This document shows, in pieces, positions 46,901 through 51,610 of a DNA stretch of 64,000 nucleotides. The notes below the pieces were generated by a model. That model was not told where the DNA came from. It did no database searches and saw only the letters and a list, made by a program, of their open reading frames with translations. The first letter of the stretch is position 1, and every line of letters begins with the position of its first letter. The stretch covers positions 248,001 through 312,000 of the forward strand of contig NZ_BDBH01000001.1 in assembly GCF_001612885.1 (NCBI RefSeq). Reading direction: 5' to 3'. Both the position numbers and the translations under genes were made by a program. This stretch comes from Nocardia harenae NBRC 108248 (GTDB lineage Bacteria > Actinomycetota > Actinomycetes > Mycobacteriales > Mycobacteriaceae).

Positions 46901-49900
46901 CCCGCCTCCCTGAGCAGCAGGGAGAGCTCGCGAATCCGATCGCCTGCGGGCCCGTCGATCGTCTCGTAGTTCGGCAGCGGGTTCGCGTGCAGCCGGTCCC
47001 AGGCAGAGCGGTAGTACTCGTTGTAGACGAAGCCGCCACCCCATTTCTCCGGGCCGATGTGCGGCGCCAGCGCGTCGATGGCCGCGCTCCGTGCGCGGTC
47101 GCGATGATCGGCCTCGCTCCCGCCCGGGTCCTCGGTCCGCGCGGCCTCCAGCGCCGCGTCGTAGGCACGGTGATAGATGCCCTCGAACCTGGGCTCCGGC
47201 AGGATGTGGCCGAGTTCGCGGAGCTGGCGCGTGAATTCGTATTGTCGGCCGAAGGCCTCCGTCTCCTCGCGCACCATGGCGGCGATGTAGGCGTCGCGGT
47301 CCAGGTTCGCCCGCGGGCCGTCGTTGTTCGACCCGCGGCCGGTGATGTCGAACTCGGCGTGCACCGCCTCGTGGATCAGGGTGATCGCCTGCTGGAGGTG
47401 GTCGCGGCCGCCGGTGAAGACGTGCGCGATCAGGGCGCGGCCGTCGAACAGGCCGGCCGCGCTCGGGTGGTGCGGGTGGTACCCCTCGCGGATCCGGTGC
47501 TCGTTCAGCAGTTCCAGCGCCTCCCGGCCCACCGCCGTCTCCGCGAGCAGCGCGCGCACCTGGTCGGGGAGGTCGTCCAGCGAGGTGCCGATGCGGCGGC
47601 CGGTCTCGGCGAACACATCGGCCGGGTCGGTGCGGACGGCCCAGGCGTCCCCCTCCGGGCGGATCGGTACGCCGTCGCGGTCGTACACCACGGCAGCGAT
47701 ATCGGCGAGATCGCGGGTCAGGGTGTGCGGGTACTCGCCCCTCGCGCGCTGCGACGGGTCGGAGACCTCGAGGTACAGCTCGCCGTCCGGGCGGGCGCGG
47801 ACGGTCATGACGTAGGCGTGCGCACCGACGCCGTGCTCGTCCACCGGACCGGCGTAGACATCGACGACCAGGGCGCGGGCGCCCTCGCCGAGGCGGAGCA
47901 GCTCGTCGGCGAGGTTCTGGTGCGGAGGCCGGTCGCCCTCGGCAGGCGGGACGCCCCGCAGCGGGGCGCCCGCGGCGGCCGCGACCTCGGCGGCCGACAT
48001 CCCCGCCGGGCCCACCTGCTCCGGCGCCCTGATGTGCGTGCTGCCGGTGCCGTCCTGGATCTCGCGGAGCGCGAGCGGGACGCATTCGCCGCGGTCCCTC
48101 GGCTCGTTCGGCTCCGCCGGTTCGTCCGGGCGCGGAGCCGGGGCGTCCGGGTCGCGGGGGGCCGCAGGGTCGGGGCGGCGCGGGGCATCGCCGTCCTGCG
48201 GGCGGGCGATCGGGCCGTCGGCGAGCGGGACGACGGTGACCACGCCGTCGTAGTCCGGGTCGGCGGCGCGGCGCGGGGGGCGCGGGTCCGCGCCGGTCGG
48301 GTTCGTGCGGGCCGGTGGGGTGTCGGCCGGGTCGCGGACGGTGTCCGGGCGGGTTCTCTCGTCCGGGTGCCGGGGAAGGGGGCCGTCGGACGCATGGGGC
48401 GGGCGGGTGTTTCCCGTGTCCGGGAAGTCCTGGCGCGGGCTGTCGCCGTCATTGCGCACCGGGGCGGTGCTGTCGCCCGGCCTTGGGGCGGCTGGGTCGC
48501 CGGTACGTGGGGCCGTCGAATCTGCGGTACGCGGGGCGGTTGGGTCGGTCGGGCGGATCGGCGCGGTGTCGCCGCCGGGACGGGCCGGCGTGTTCTCCCC
48601 GGTTCGGGTGGGCTGGCCGTCGCCGGTGCGAGCGGGGGTCCCGTCCCCGGTCCGTGGAGGAGTGCCGTCCCCGGTCCGGGGAGCCGTTCCCTCCCCGGTG
48701 CGTGTGCCCGCACCGTCGCCGGGACGGGTGCCCGCGCCGTCGCCTGGGCGTGCGGTGCCCGAATCACCGCGCGGCGCGGTGGGTTCCGTACTTCGGGTCG
48801 GCGAATCACCTTCGCTGCGGACCTGGGTCTGGCGTCCCGTCTCGGTGTCGGTGCGCGGCGCTTCGCTACCGCCGCGCTGGGTTTGGACGGGGCTGTCGGT
48901 GCCCGCCGCGGGGGCGTCGGCCACGCCGGCGCGGCCCTCGAAGCGGTGGGGGGTGACGCCGTCGGCGCGGACCCCCGGGTTGCCCGCCCTCGTCTCGCCG
49001 AGGCGGGGCTCGGCGCCCGCGACCCGGGGACCTTCGGCGGGGCGGGGGCTCTGCTGGCCGGCGGGGTTGCCGCGGGGGTCCGAGCCGGAGGTCTGGGTGC
49101 TCGCGGCGCTGCTTCCGCTCTGCGTGCCCGTTGTCGAGGAGGCGGGAGCACCGCTCGGGGAACCGGCGCCGGCGGGAGCGTTGGCGTCGGCACCCGCACC
49201 GGGCGCAGCGGCACCGGGGGCGGCCGCACCGGGCGCAGCGGCACCGGGGGCGGCCGCACCGGGAGCGACAGCACCGGGAGCGACAGCACCGGGAGCGACA
49301 GCACCGGGAGCGACAGCACCGGGAGCGACAGCACCGGGAGCGACAGCACCGGGAGCGACAGCACCGGGAGCGACGGCGCCCGGCGCGGCGGTGCCCCCGG
49401 AATTGCCGGGGGTGCTCGCGGCCTGCGTCCCGCCGGTATCCGCGGACGTGCCGGCACCCGACGACTCGCCCGCGGTAGCCGCCGCGGAGGGGCCGTTCGA
49501 TGACGGCGCGGAGTCGGCCGCCCGGCCCGCGTTGCCCTCGCCGCCGCCATCGGCGCCACGGCCGGGGTCGCTGCCCGCGGCTACGGGCTGCTCGGGGCGC
49601 TGCTGGGTCCCCGCGTCGCCGGCGCGGGACGAGCCTTGGTCGGCCGACCCGTCGGGGCGCGGTTCGGCAGCGGCCGGGCTGGTGCTGGGTGCGTCGGAGC
49701 CGTCACCGCGCGAGCCGCTTTCGCCCCCGGAGCCGGCCGGCTCACCGGGCAGCCCGGCCCGGCTCTCGCCGGCATCACCACCGCGCTGCTCCCCCGCCCC
49801 GGCCCCGTCCGGCGAACCGGCACCGTCCGGCGAGCCAGCGCCGTTCTGCGAACCAGCCCCATTCTGCGAACCAGCCCCGTCCTGACCACCGGCCCCGCTC

Positions 49901-51081
49901 TGCGAACCAGCCCCACTCTGCGAACCAGTCCCCTCCCGACCACCGGCACCGCCCGGCGAACCAGCCCCCTCCCGACCACCGGCACCGCCCGGCGAACCGG
50001 CACCGCCCTGCGAACCCCCGTTCGCCGACCCCCCATCCGCCCCACCGAGATCCCCACCCCCGAACCCCGCCTCCCCGACCCGCGGAATCGGCGCGGGCGG
50101 ACTCGGATACAGATTCGAATGATTCCGCCGCCACCACGCATCGCTTGCCCCGCGGCTCATCCCGGTCAGCGCCCCGCTGCCGATACCACCGGTGATAGTG
50201 CGCGGATCGAACTGGCCCAGCGACTGCGCGAGTTCCTGATTCGCCGCGTCCCACCCCTCGGTGAAGCCGGTGGCCAGGTACGGCACCGCGAGGCTCGCGC
50301 CGTAGCCGCCGACCGCGCCGGTGAACCCGGCCCCCGCGCCGACCGCCCCGCCGCTGGCCCAGGCAGGCGCCCGGTCCGGCACCCACCTGGACACCAGTTT
50401 GCCGCCGAACTCACCGGCGGCGGCACCGGCCGCCGAGCTGATCGCGGTGATCCCGACCTGCTCCCAGTTGACGTTGTCGCGATGCCCGGCCCCCACCTGG
50501 TACCCCTGCACACCGAGTTCCTGCCCGGTGCCGATGAGGGTATCGATCGCGATGTGCCGCACCAGGAATGTCGCGACCCGCCGCCCCACGAACCGCGCGA
50601 CCAGCGAGATGATCCGGTTCATCAAATTCTGCATCAAGATCCGCAGCGCGATCCGGGTGAAGCCGACCGCGGCGGCCTGTACCGCCGGTGCGGTGGGCGG
50701 GAAGATCAAGGAGGCGGCGATCTCCGCGGCCAGCAGCGCGAGCGACGAGTAGAACATCAGCTGCGCGTACTCGATCTCGGTGCCGACCGAGTCGGCCATA
50801 TCGCCGATCTTCTCGAATTCGCCCGCCAGCGCCTCCACCGACTGCGGCCCGACGCGCAGGCTGTCGAAGGCGGTGGCCATCTGCTCGACGCCCTCACCCG
50901 ACGGGTAGGCCCGCATGGACGCGGACTTGGCGGCGTCGATCTCGGTCAGGATCTCGCGCAGTTCGGCGGCCGCGCTGCGCCAGTCCCCGGCCAGGCCCCA
51001 CATACCGTCGGGGTCGCCCTCGGGGTAGTCGACACCGACGAGCAACTCCAGCGCCACGAGCCAGCCGGGTTGATCAGCCAT
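28948..51081 (-). CDS. Giant CpnT-like ESX effector with two glutamine-deamidase and two metallopeptidase domains (7,377 aa)
   Basis: One uninterrupted frame. Residues 1-300 are a CpnT-type N-terminal domain (LVGVDYPEGDPDGMWGLAGDW) with hydrophobic helices, the segment expected to engage the ESX machine. Residues about 330-970 are low-complexity Gly/Ser/Ala/Pro/Thr repeats. A papain-fold glutamine deamidase follows (Cys1000, His1088, Asp1108), then an HExxH domain (His1237) and a decayed copy near 1680. From about 1800 to 3500 are many helical repeats. A second deamidase (Cys3730, His3812, Asp3827) and HExxH domain (His4016) begin a second, related half reaching about 5,500. Coiled-coil-rich repeats, a Cys/Pro/Asp-rich tail around 6,950-7,100 and a 130-residue globular end complete it. 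WXG100 and YbaB-like genes precede it. Deamidase and protease activities are predicted, not shown. Confidence 0.85.
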   Translation of the reverse strand: MADQPGWLVALELLVGVDYPEGDPDGMWGLAGDWRSAAAELREILTEIDAAKSASMRAYPSGEGVEQMATAFDSLRVGPQSVEALAGEFEKIGDMADSVGTEIEYAQLMFYSSLALLAAEIAASLIFPPTAPAVQAAAVGFTRIALRILMQNLMNRIISLVARFVGRRVATFLVRHIAIDTLIGTGQELGVQGYQVGAGHRDNVNWEQVGITAISSAAGAAAGEFGGKLVSRWVPDRAPAWASGGAVGAGAGFTGAVGGYGASLAVPYLATGFTEGWDAANQELAQSLGQFDPRTITGGIGSGALTGMSRGASDAWWRRNHSNLYPSPPAPIPRVGEAGFGGGDLGGADGGSANGGSQGGAGSPGGAGGREGAGSPGGAGGREGTGSQSGAGSQSGAGGQDGAGSQNGAGSQNGAGSPDGAGSPDGAGAGEQRGGDAGESRAGLPGEPAGSGGESGSRGDGSDAPSTSPAAAEPRPDGSADQGSSRAGDAGTQQRPEQPVAAGSDPGRGADGGGEGNAGRAADSAPSSNGPSAAATAGESSGAGTSADTGGTQAASTPGNSGGTAAPGAVAPGAVAPGAVAPGAVAPGAVAPGAVAPGAVAPGAVAPGAAAPGAAAPGAAAPGAAAPGAGADANAPAGAGSPSGAPASSTTGTQSGSSAASTQTSGSDPRGNPAGQQSPRPAEGPRVAGAEPRLGETRAGNPGVRADGVTPHRFEGRAGVADAPAAGTDSPVQTQRGGSEAPRTDTETGRQTQVRSEGDSPTRSTEPTAPRGDSGTARPGDGAGTRPGDGAGTRTGEGTAPRTGDGTPPRTGDGTPARTGDGQPTRTGENTPARPGGDTAPIRPTDPTAPRTADSTAPRTGDPAAPRPGDSTAPVRNDGDSPRQDFPDTGNTRPPHASDGPLPRHPDERTRPDTVRDPADTPPARTNPTGADPRPPRRAADPDYDGVVTVVPLADGPIARPQDGDAPRRPDPAAPRDPDAPAPRPDEPAEPNEPRDRGECVPLALREIQDGTGSTHIRAPEQVGPAGMSAAEVAAAAGAPLRGVPPAEGDRPPHQNLADELLRLGEGARALVVDVYAGPVDEHGVGAHAYVMTVRARPDGELYLEVSDPSQRARGEYPHTLTRDLADIAAVVYDRDGVPIRPEGDAWAVRTDPADVFAETGRRIGTSLDDLPDQVRALLAETAVGREALELLNEHRIREGYHPHHPSAAGLFDGRALIAHVFTGGRDHLQQAITLIHEAVHAEFDITGRGSNNDGPRANLDRDAYIAAMVREETEAFGRQYEFTRQLRELGHILPEPRFEGIYHRAYDAALEAARTEDPGGSEADHRDRARSAAIDALAPHIGPEKWGGGFVYNEYYRSAWDRLHANPLPNYETIDGPAGDRIRELSLLLREAGTTADEQYRRIERLAAALGLDPGDAPSRMRSDAFDALQDARAELAALAERLGLEYADLATENLSEGDTLRRVDLLRREFDALALSDALDRNSNALNTLNRAWQDATDIATRHLVDEYLGGRAGQSRPIGDRAILVPGDPPEIVLLGHAHTSHIETELRQHPEAAALLDDPRTTITRLAIEVTRDGSVIVQRLGASDVPAPATSGRLPPLANAFEWPANRVGAYTDQHIGAVRELLGQTDVGRWVNEVFDTAGTTVRYETGAETRYLPAQRVVVLDPGLTRLEQARELAHAVLHAENSHFAESAGTTRQRLDLPRSEYIEAMLREEARAHAVEIELRKQLRELGYDSPTDRFERIYDTAYRSGVAAALRADPGNAANHWELGVAEGTEALARLLGRGPSPDGVDYRALYGDAWDRAHGAADPTSTIREPSQPPPVHPGAEAPATPRMDGTPQEPGPDRAWPRPELEPPAPPAAEDRGGNPPPGGPPTPPTPSDPPPGSPDDSGDGNDPRRDIQQFLDELAAVQNGDESLTTPAEREYLRRLGEALGLGDALARMPDPRTALIELAELARAHGLLEPETLGQQRPDEPVRPLRYPDDFGPLDVDQVYGSEEFWRFEDGPDGPVPQPDSAVPGRSEGLFDDGTIRPEPIAETRDRLAARLGVDPSELDPANLARLEAQEQYRNLLRAAAIEALADAVHRHEQSTDPEHRAQIARVRDEWARLLGVPPGELLPFNQSDTIARLRGDVLARAERVGDLADAALAARNQPEAQDTVPLERGRADETVPDRTVTRPDGDETTRVDLERTVPASRSDTVPLDRSDTVPLDRTTAPVDRTDTPTQPGTVPPPTTSAVRPDSSPETRRYTLNVDDQRVPVRLVADGAGGWRVETPERLRPETADRPPATPDTTDNRKKPGLFRRLWQRFRSGFPGFNPKYPSGSGVDSAGQSMLANAAGLPNTSTYYPPDHPVTGAPQAPVEIVQTDFSPARIAKEGVLFWQRRELIPFLRRFTSRIPDQAGDHVPLRNPDGSEYRPWIDEADPALVAEVEEQLRRAGREDLLDPDRREPDAPPPELPARPDADDTGRPEPDGSLDTTAADAAWAREVAEALRERAALAEAVRELADRLGIPLTDASPEGLRRALDEAEYRNLRRAAAIEGLLAAAQRYLAEDAWVPFSDQIDYTDLDPMTRFLREVAQANGVRADLLRWDPVNNGGEPGRDFGDFGPERPDDRGLPAYFEHALRRGQLLEELANWAHMLEVGPDELLHRDGDRERRLLDLVEQLRAEVLGRAADLTDLTGRVDELLRADNGDRVLLLDGDPQRLVIVDSELNHDRVLADLLRANPELAARVNRGEVVPDYRVVRLDRDGVPNVYEVGRPEVRHFSGDVEGRRLDVTLVRDDDGTWRAVPDPAPGPRPPATEPAGPPRDADTVRADVDELARRLGVQEPERLSPRELDEAVAALRRDLELRAARLEALADLARTNDTVERWHRLDSLRHQLAARLGLSPDELTPERVAARLADPRTPSALRRQQVKDLINYFKELRGLDSATVLGAADQLAAELGVPREQLYPQKYGPDPDFRPLNPDGVDPEILRRLIDLRGAEPETRPPLLESLAEYLRSLDAVPRDAAGDRMRERLGRLLRLAPGGRTPERIAEALADPRTRDSRRLRQLRALVDYADAVRGADPDAVVAARDALARGNGLEPRHLAPPEVAEKIYQPDKKSVDSDELSSVIRNLMNRSGERAGLLGALTRFLETLDSVDPFTEGLRRQDDREPRGDLPVHDLAAALDFLREILGGPVPEGTPPDTTDPIDRTADRDWARLLGIDLTNATPEQLERVYEIFRDGRIESHERPSAEQLARLHEELRAEIRARFAELRRLAELAGEYRRAGDADTAPNGRGADGPTVPTDRGATGLDSPTRPIVVGPDAPTVRIDRGTDGDPTPAGRGPDDPTTPDRGADGATLPIDRDADTPTAPIDRSPLDDPDPDDGATPGERLVEQVRRDLEALAATWDADRVEAAAEHRRLLDDFEEARQQLLDEFDAIGQDIRTADGPAFAERRALLDRIEQLLRDLAPPPNRYDQAVQRELARFDATAARNEDAADARHREAMERLDRIARELTDPTDLDPTDLDPNDPGHADPETAARLADAVRRQLAALDDAFARNEEAAAAEHRRLMRHLDEVLRGMESGTTPRTDTGPDPVEAALRRELDRMNEAFDRADAAADAAHRATMRRLEQLLADLRGDGEALRDGELRRQLDDFDETTRAWREETAADHRRLLEEFDRTSERILGRFDDPLDGGRGTLEPAEYGRSDPGSADDGARPPEEQGAPRADEPAARPADRGRCAELALDLIRRLTGSPVIRGFGREVDPAGVTPEELSAAAGSPLHDVDGHEDIADALLRLGDGSVALVVDAYVGPVDEHGVGAHAYVIANENGRLVVRDPATGRVTPFPPEVPRGVRRTVGVLYDAQGVPVRPDDVPGRAVPRTGRSTEFGWFDAGGADGPARPIRPDAESVRPAEAEQPTRPIRPEEDGQPLHPDDERTAALRPDDQEPLPRIGAVYDDIPDQVRDVLRRTAVGRETLAALERAAVAENYVDRFADGTAGDFHSSHTVARIDLDGDPLVQQACTLVHEGVHAEWSLAGRTATFADQNALGRDGYLDAMVREEASAFAREYEFARELRELGIPVGRDRLEEVYRLAVDAAADTQRAQSPTLSIREIWAAAREAGIDAIQRDIGTGPQEGRDDRPDGVDRAEQAPRGRDLDRGAELNDPRQSGGRFGEPSEWYRAQQLEQARWNARMAAEHADWVHRIADAEQAAGNPAHPWTRIRAAIADGHADFTTEQLARRYEALGDAAAAERARQGAADRNAARPQLDPDQPRPVTDPDETPTGRLDDPGDEQPTVRLDGDEDEQPTVRLDGPGGDRPTVPNLTDPATASADLAPRPDNTSSRESETPAPETDPALDPLRAIRDFLADVTRDDAFEATTPRPEHEQAHARRLLETLGLPELTRHPDPLAVLAEIAHLAVLRDAVDDGIGPVRPMRPDDFAPADPEQLYGAEPYWRTEADPARLAEMDAELRRMGLDGDGTEPPRALDPAARGEAEPGQQDLPTGSRLESAAEAAERLRAHFGLDPAALTPERLARTIADLRYRTLLRAAAVEALADAAAQHRTATPDRAPHTAENLNRWSRRLGLDPARVAADPARALDERRAAVRREADAVADLADLVQVAQYPDGTSRRYSAEVDGERAPVRLVADGEGWRVEERDRRPAPRIPGEPPARPEERSKSRLRRIWDRIRGHSYTGHTPKYPSGSGLDAEGQQQVVHLAGDIANNDVLTSFQGNPARILKEGATMWKKRELVPFLRRFTGRVPDRAAEYDVPRTREGEEYRYWLDEADPELVRRELGVELDDLRRMAEAAEQRPEQALPPADTAHLPPGERLARSTAEIQQLLRERAEAEEQRDDRAQRLADLARELGIDLPDHTPEGLLRAVHVLEYQQARRIGALSGLAEAARRYNAEDAEIPFSDEVTFFDADPMTRFLREVVRANGGDPMLLDWQGVNNGGEPSRDWGDLYDTDQPGTDTGLAGYFEHALRRDQIKDERAVWAQLLGADLESLTPDRLRQTLDEQLDRITRLGEQLTEFRDTAQQFARNDATARELGALLSDLAAREWVLVHGGTVVDDGVALVPGDGDAPTRLVVLEGGLEHDRVLADALRRTPELADLVNGAHVAVKYRIAVVDPDGLIRVAEAGTPQVRHLAADIDGRRAEVTLLRDDPAERWRPVPDPPPEATEVDDTARRQALLDSLAPDQLRDFRDQLAQRLGIEPEVLRSPDRLAAELARLRYENMLRGGQIESIIDYARTAWDIDTFHTHADARNRLAQRLGLDPGDLTPERLAERITDPAIRNSLRYQQAESLVKYAALLREVDAGAVLAARDLLAHRLGADPSELYPKKHTKDLLAYLPDPGGLDAGALRDAIAARIHTPEGRAEVRRALAEYAAALVRLDSYDPLAHPETVDPRVTDVEFPVHPRAVAHLRAIVGDIDLFTEGFTGRGLPEPGGTTDPGALRASRDWARLAGVDLTAADPERWARVYEVYRDGKLDQKERLTPAQLAEEQSRLRDEIAQRDAEIRALEEIAARLPDAQARLGEAPRGLPGPAAPPPPPTAGGGAGGKPPTSRPAPPAAGEPDPGDSDPAVTIRELRAAIDADGRFTSRETDPPDEPRPGRQQPRPRPPESDGAARPHQATPGTDDGTPRPAPDEHDPHPGRPEAARTHAEAVTRRDQLAARVRELADDLPIREPSALDPDRVVATVRELGGWHLPDEQSARLRELAEVARSYVEADAEVAELAERVGLLAEYDRLLRERQELVREREFVRAKAEGRAADLGVDADVPWVQRDSDNRDDVIRALHAGARVDEVEVSGGIDEANRSEQRDVDPAVQQHRLARLRKLIEATGRYDELDEQVRQLEQRLRDLERAGVARHRPPTAEVGAEIDRLARERGEELRAVKPRRAMRDDLAARLGVLDEQALGPDLDRTIDRLRRAVPAELRAGTLRPDEVPARLRQIDALADAAREVHETHRRVGRLQDEMARLAGAWRDVVAERGGRMVTDRVGIVEGRRPRIIVLGGREDPADPRGAHDRALLDALRRDAAVAQAMVRPETVVEYRRVLADRAGAVRVEELPPPEIERLSTGWTGGRRLDLTRWQDADGAWHPVDSSRPDWGAGRASGGVPKKYSAKDLPDGVSGWAMTDVVNDITLPADDVPAGQVPESTLPSHMPQAPSQYDTSGVPPGTTVFTQHWGADSYNIVRLLLMAAQVPKHPAVRAWIQAHPEIGRWVQARPWLRRFPPFGTVFRDYPWFAPPERNIQPPHRPWDPAEHSDLADRVEIPESLRREWERDIANWQRVQDWANAEYDRFTADDSDLDRIAEGLENHRRARQLQDAREVVEAVRDRLVRDHHGIDPSRDVGAQLRGIADATDRVAADLAPRFASHDTQAIRDTVADLRELMLAPDYPDNLAGERRPGETPEDTLARVLADYMRDPDLPRFTGEELERIKNHLMRDAHLVRDHTDPSGGYVRRPMDRLADVAEAWNRLVAGEPLPQDFVLLQDASAEAEFLRRHPPVTWRDANTHAVGLGHHWDADRPPLTGWRAGIPYAVDPLGTEVRTAPGDPAPPPAPGDDVPRLRAEWAEALAGYERALADRDAALRDLRTDPTAIGDRGDRDRPLQQTLDDLRNRTLRGDEQAAWHQRVNDLEAAVERMDRAAADLARLEAELRAAVGPEVVPPTRQPATPEPATREVPNVPVTPALSEAERVRRDLANAEAARDAAQAAVREAMRGLPVDESDLTAPGTFDDLRSRTMRVDEQQAWQDRVTALEDAVRRYDEAAAEADRRRADRDLLDPLGRTERELAAARDAEARALEARNRARHGLPVDTDLPLDEQLSQLRDRTMTLDDQRRVDAYEDAARRHEDAVADRGRLESELESAQRPDESGSRSGRGVVAAEGLSPRTDAGEPGSRANRGGSDPDRDRGADRAEPSGVRWRSHVPKLPHEYEFEGPDAPEIPILDPAPWPLPDLSPEQPPHQPPPPQPPPSEPPHHRGHAPAPVTPPPTRPPAPEHPVPAPDPDCPPDPADPPRPPDGTDPGCPPAEPDPDCPPGMDPNCPPGTDPDCPPTVPPIGEPGLPPGQPGWPPHPGDPNVPGLPPYPGQPGWPLSPGDPNSPGAPTYPGAPGNGNPQLPPWWGGTHQGNGLPQLPGNGVPTGNGDFPNDSGWNDNRIPNDHTAPGANGNGAGANGHPQTTPTPHTDRAPLPPFPAEPSPAQPTTNHPQNLDTRPAQQTPPGIPVPPPTMPPSGGATPSPARHRSGTTRHPADRPQPGIMVQPFSGFGVTAQFDPASGGLHAVGVPTGPAAGVYGDLADVPVVFYRGAGGLALRVGEQPFDLEARAISVEWTQAERRTTVFTVLAGGEIACRLTYRSLPAEMDLGRLVHDVCADPARRAGMFPR
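38797..39237 (-). other. Metallopeptidase-like domain 2 of the giant protein (HEGVH)
   Basis: Residues about 3949-4095. It starts IPDQVRDVLRRTAVGRETLAA and holds the zinc motif His4016-Glu4017-x-x-His4020 in TLVHEGVHAEW, followed by YLDAMVREEASAFAREYEF, whose Glu residues could supply the third ligand. It closely parallels domain 1 at 47137-47571 and directly follows deamidase domain 2. The layout resembles DUF6782-type putative metallopeptidases. Confidence 0.65.
39532..39900 (-). other. Papain-fold glutamine deamidase domain 2 of the giant protein
   Basis: Residues about 3728-3850. The catalytic set is intact: Cys3730 in GRCAELAL, His3812 in GVGAHAYVI and Asp3827 in VVRDPATG. LLRLGDGSVALVVDAYVGPVDEHG links them. 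Spacing (82 and 15 residues) is close to domain 1 (88 and 20). The family converts Gln to Glu in host or competitor proteins; the target here is unknown. Confidence 0.75.
47137..47571 (-). other. Metallopeptidase-like domain 1 of the giant protein (HEAVH)
   Basis: Residues about 1171-1315. It begins LPDQVRALLAETAVGREALEL and contains His1237-Glu1238-x-x-His1241 in TLIHEAVHAEFDITGR, then YIAAMVREETEAFGRQYEF. The HExxH motif plus downstream acidic helix fits a zinc peptidase of the DUF6782 type. A third relative near residue 1680 reads HAVLH, having lost the Glu, so that copy is predicted to be inactive. Confidence 0.65.
47728..48090 (-). other. Papain-fold glutamine deamidase domain 1 of the giant protein
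   Basis: Residues about 998-1118, matching the toxin glutamine deamidase (Tox-PL) family: Cys1000 in GECVPLAL, His1088 in GVGAHAYVM and Asp1108 in LEVSDPSQ. The phrase LRLGEGARALVVDVYAGPVDEHG is shared with domain 2, so the two derive from one duplication. All three catalytic residues are present, so activity is plausible. Confidence 0.75.
49196..49390. repeat. 15-bp tandem repeat inside the giant gene (APGAV/APGAA)
   Basis: Two 30-bp units (GCACCGGGCGCAGCG paired with GCACCGGGGGCGGCC) at 49196-49255 are followed by eight 15-bp units of GCACCGGGAGCGACA at 49256-49375, the first seven identical and the last differing at one base, and a decayed unit to 49390. Each 15-bp unit encodes one pentapeptide, so copy changes keep the frame. 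The identity indicates recent slippage expansion; this linker is likely length-variable between strains. Confidence 0.9.
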
Positions 51082-51095
51082 GGGTCAGAACCGGT

Positions 51096-51605
51096 TCACC
51101 AACCGGAATCCGTGACCCCGCGGTCGCGCGTGCCCTCCGGCCGCGCCACTTCGACGTCGTCGAATTCCATTGCGGCGGCGCCCTCGCGTACCGCGCGCTC
51201 GGGTGCGCTCGGCGGCGCGGTGGACGCGGGCACCGGCCCCGGCGGGTTCGCGGCGAATTCCGGTATGCCTTCGATGAGGTCGGTCAGCTTCGGCATCCGG
51301 GCACGCTGATCGTTCAGCGGCTCCATCAGCGCCTGAACTTTGCGCGCCACCTCGGCGCCTGCCTGCTGCGCGGCCTCGGTGACGGCCCTGGCGATCTCGC
51401 TGTACTCCAGGTCGGCGATGGTGCCCGCGAACTTGGTCTCGATCACCATGCCGTCGGCGTTCACCGTCACCGTGACGCGCTTGCGCACAGTGGCGCTGGC
51501 GGTGAGATCCGCCCGGTCGCGCTGGATCTGGGCGATGGTGCGGAACTGCTGGCCGACCTGCTCGATGACCGCGTGCAGTTCGGCCCTGGTGTGTTCGTTC
51601 GGCAT
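51096..51605 (-). CDS. YbaB/EbfC-like protein upstream of the giant effector
   Basis: A 169-residue protein. Its first ~95 residues have the YbaB-like order: helix ELHAVIEQVGQQFRTIAQIQ, strands KRVTVTVNADGMVIETKF, and a long helix YSEIARAVTEAAQQAGAEVARKVQAL. A proline-rich, acidic tail follows. It lies five bases after the WXG100 gene and 14 bases before the giant gene, so all three are surely co-transcribed. By analogy with other ESX effector operons it may be a chaperone or adaptor for the giant protein. ATG 51605 is chosen because it follows the WXG stop closely. Confidence 0.7.
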   Translation of the reverse strand: MPNEHTRAELHAVIEQVGQQFRTIAQIQRDRADLTASATVRKRVTVTVNADGMVIETKFAGTIADLEYSEIARAVTEAAQQAGAEVARKVQALMEPLNDQRARMPKLTDLIEGIPEFAANPPGPVPASTAPPSAPERAVREGAAAMEFDDVEVARPEGTRDRGVTDSGW

Positions 51606-51610
51606 CCGCG

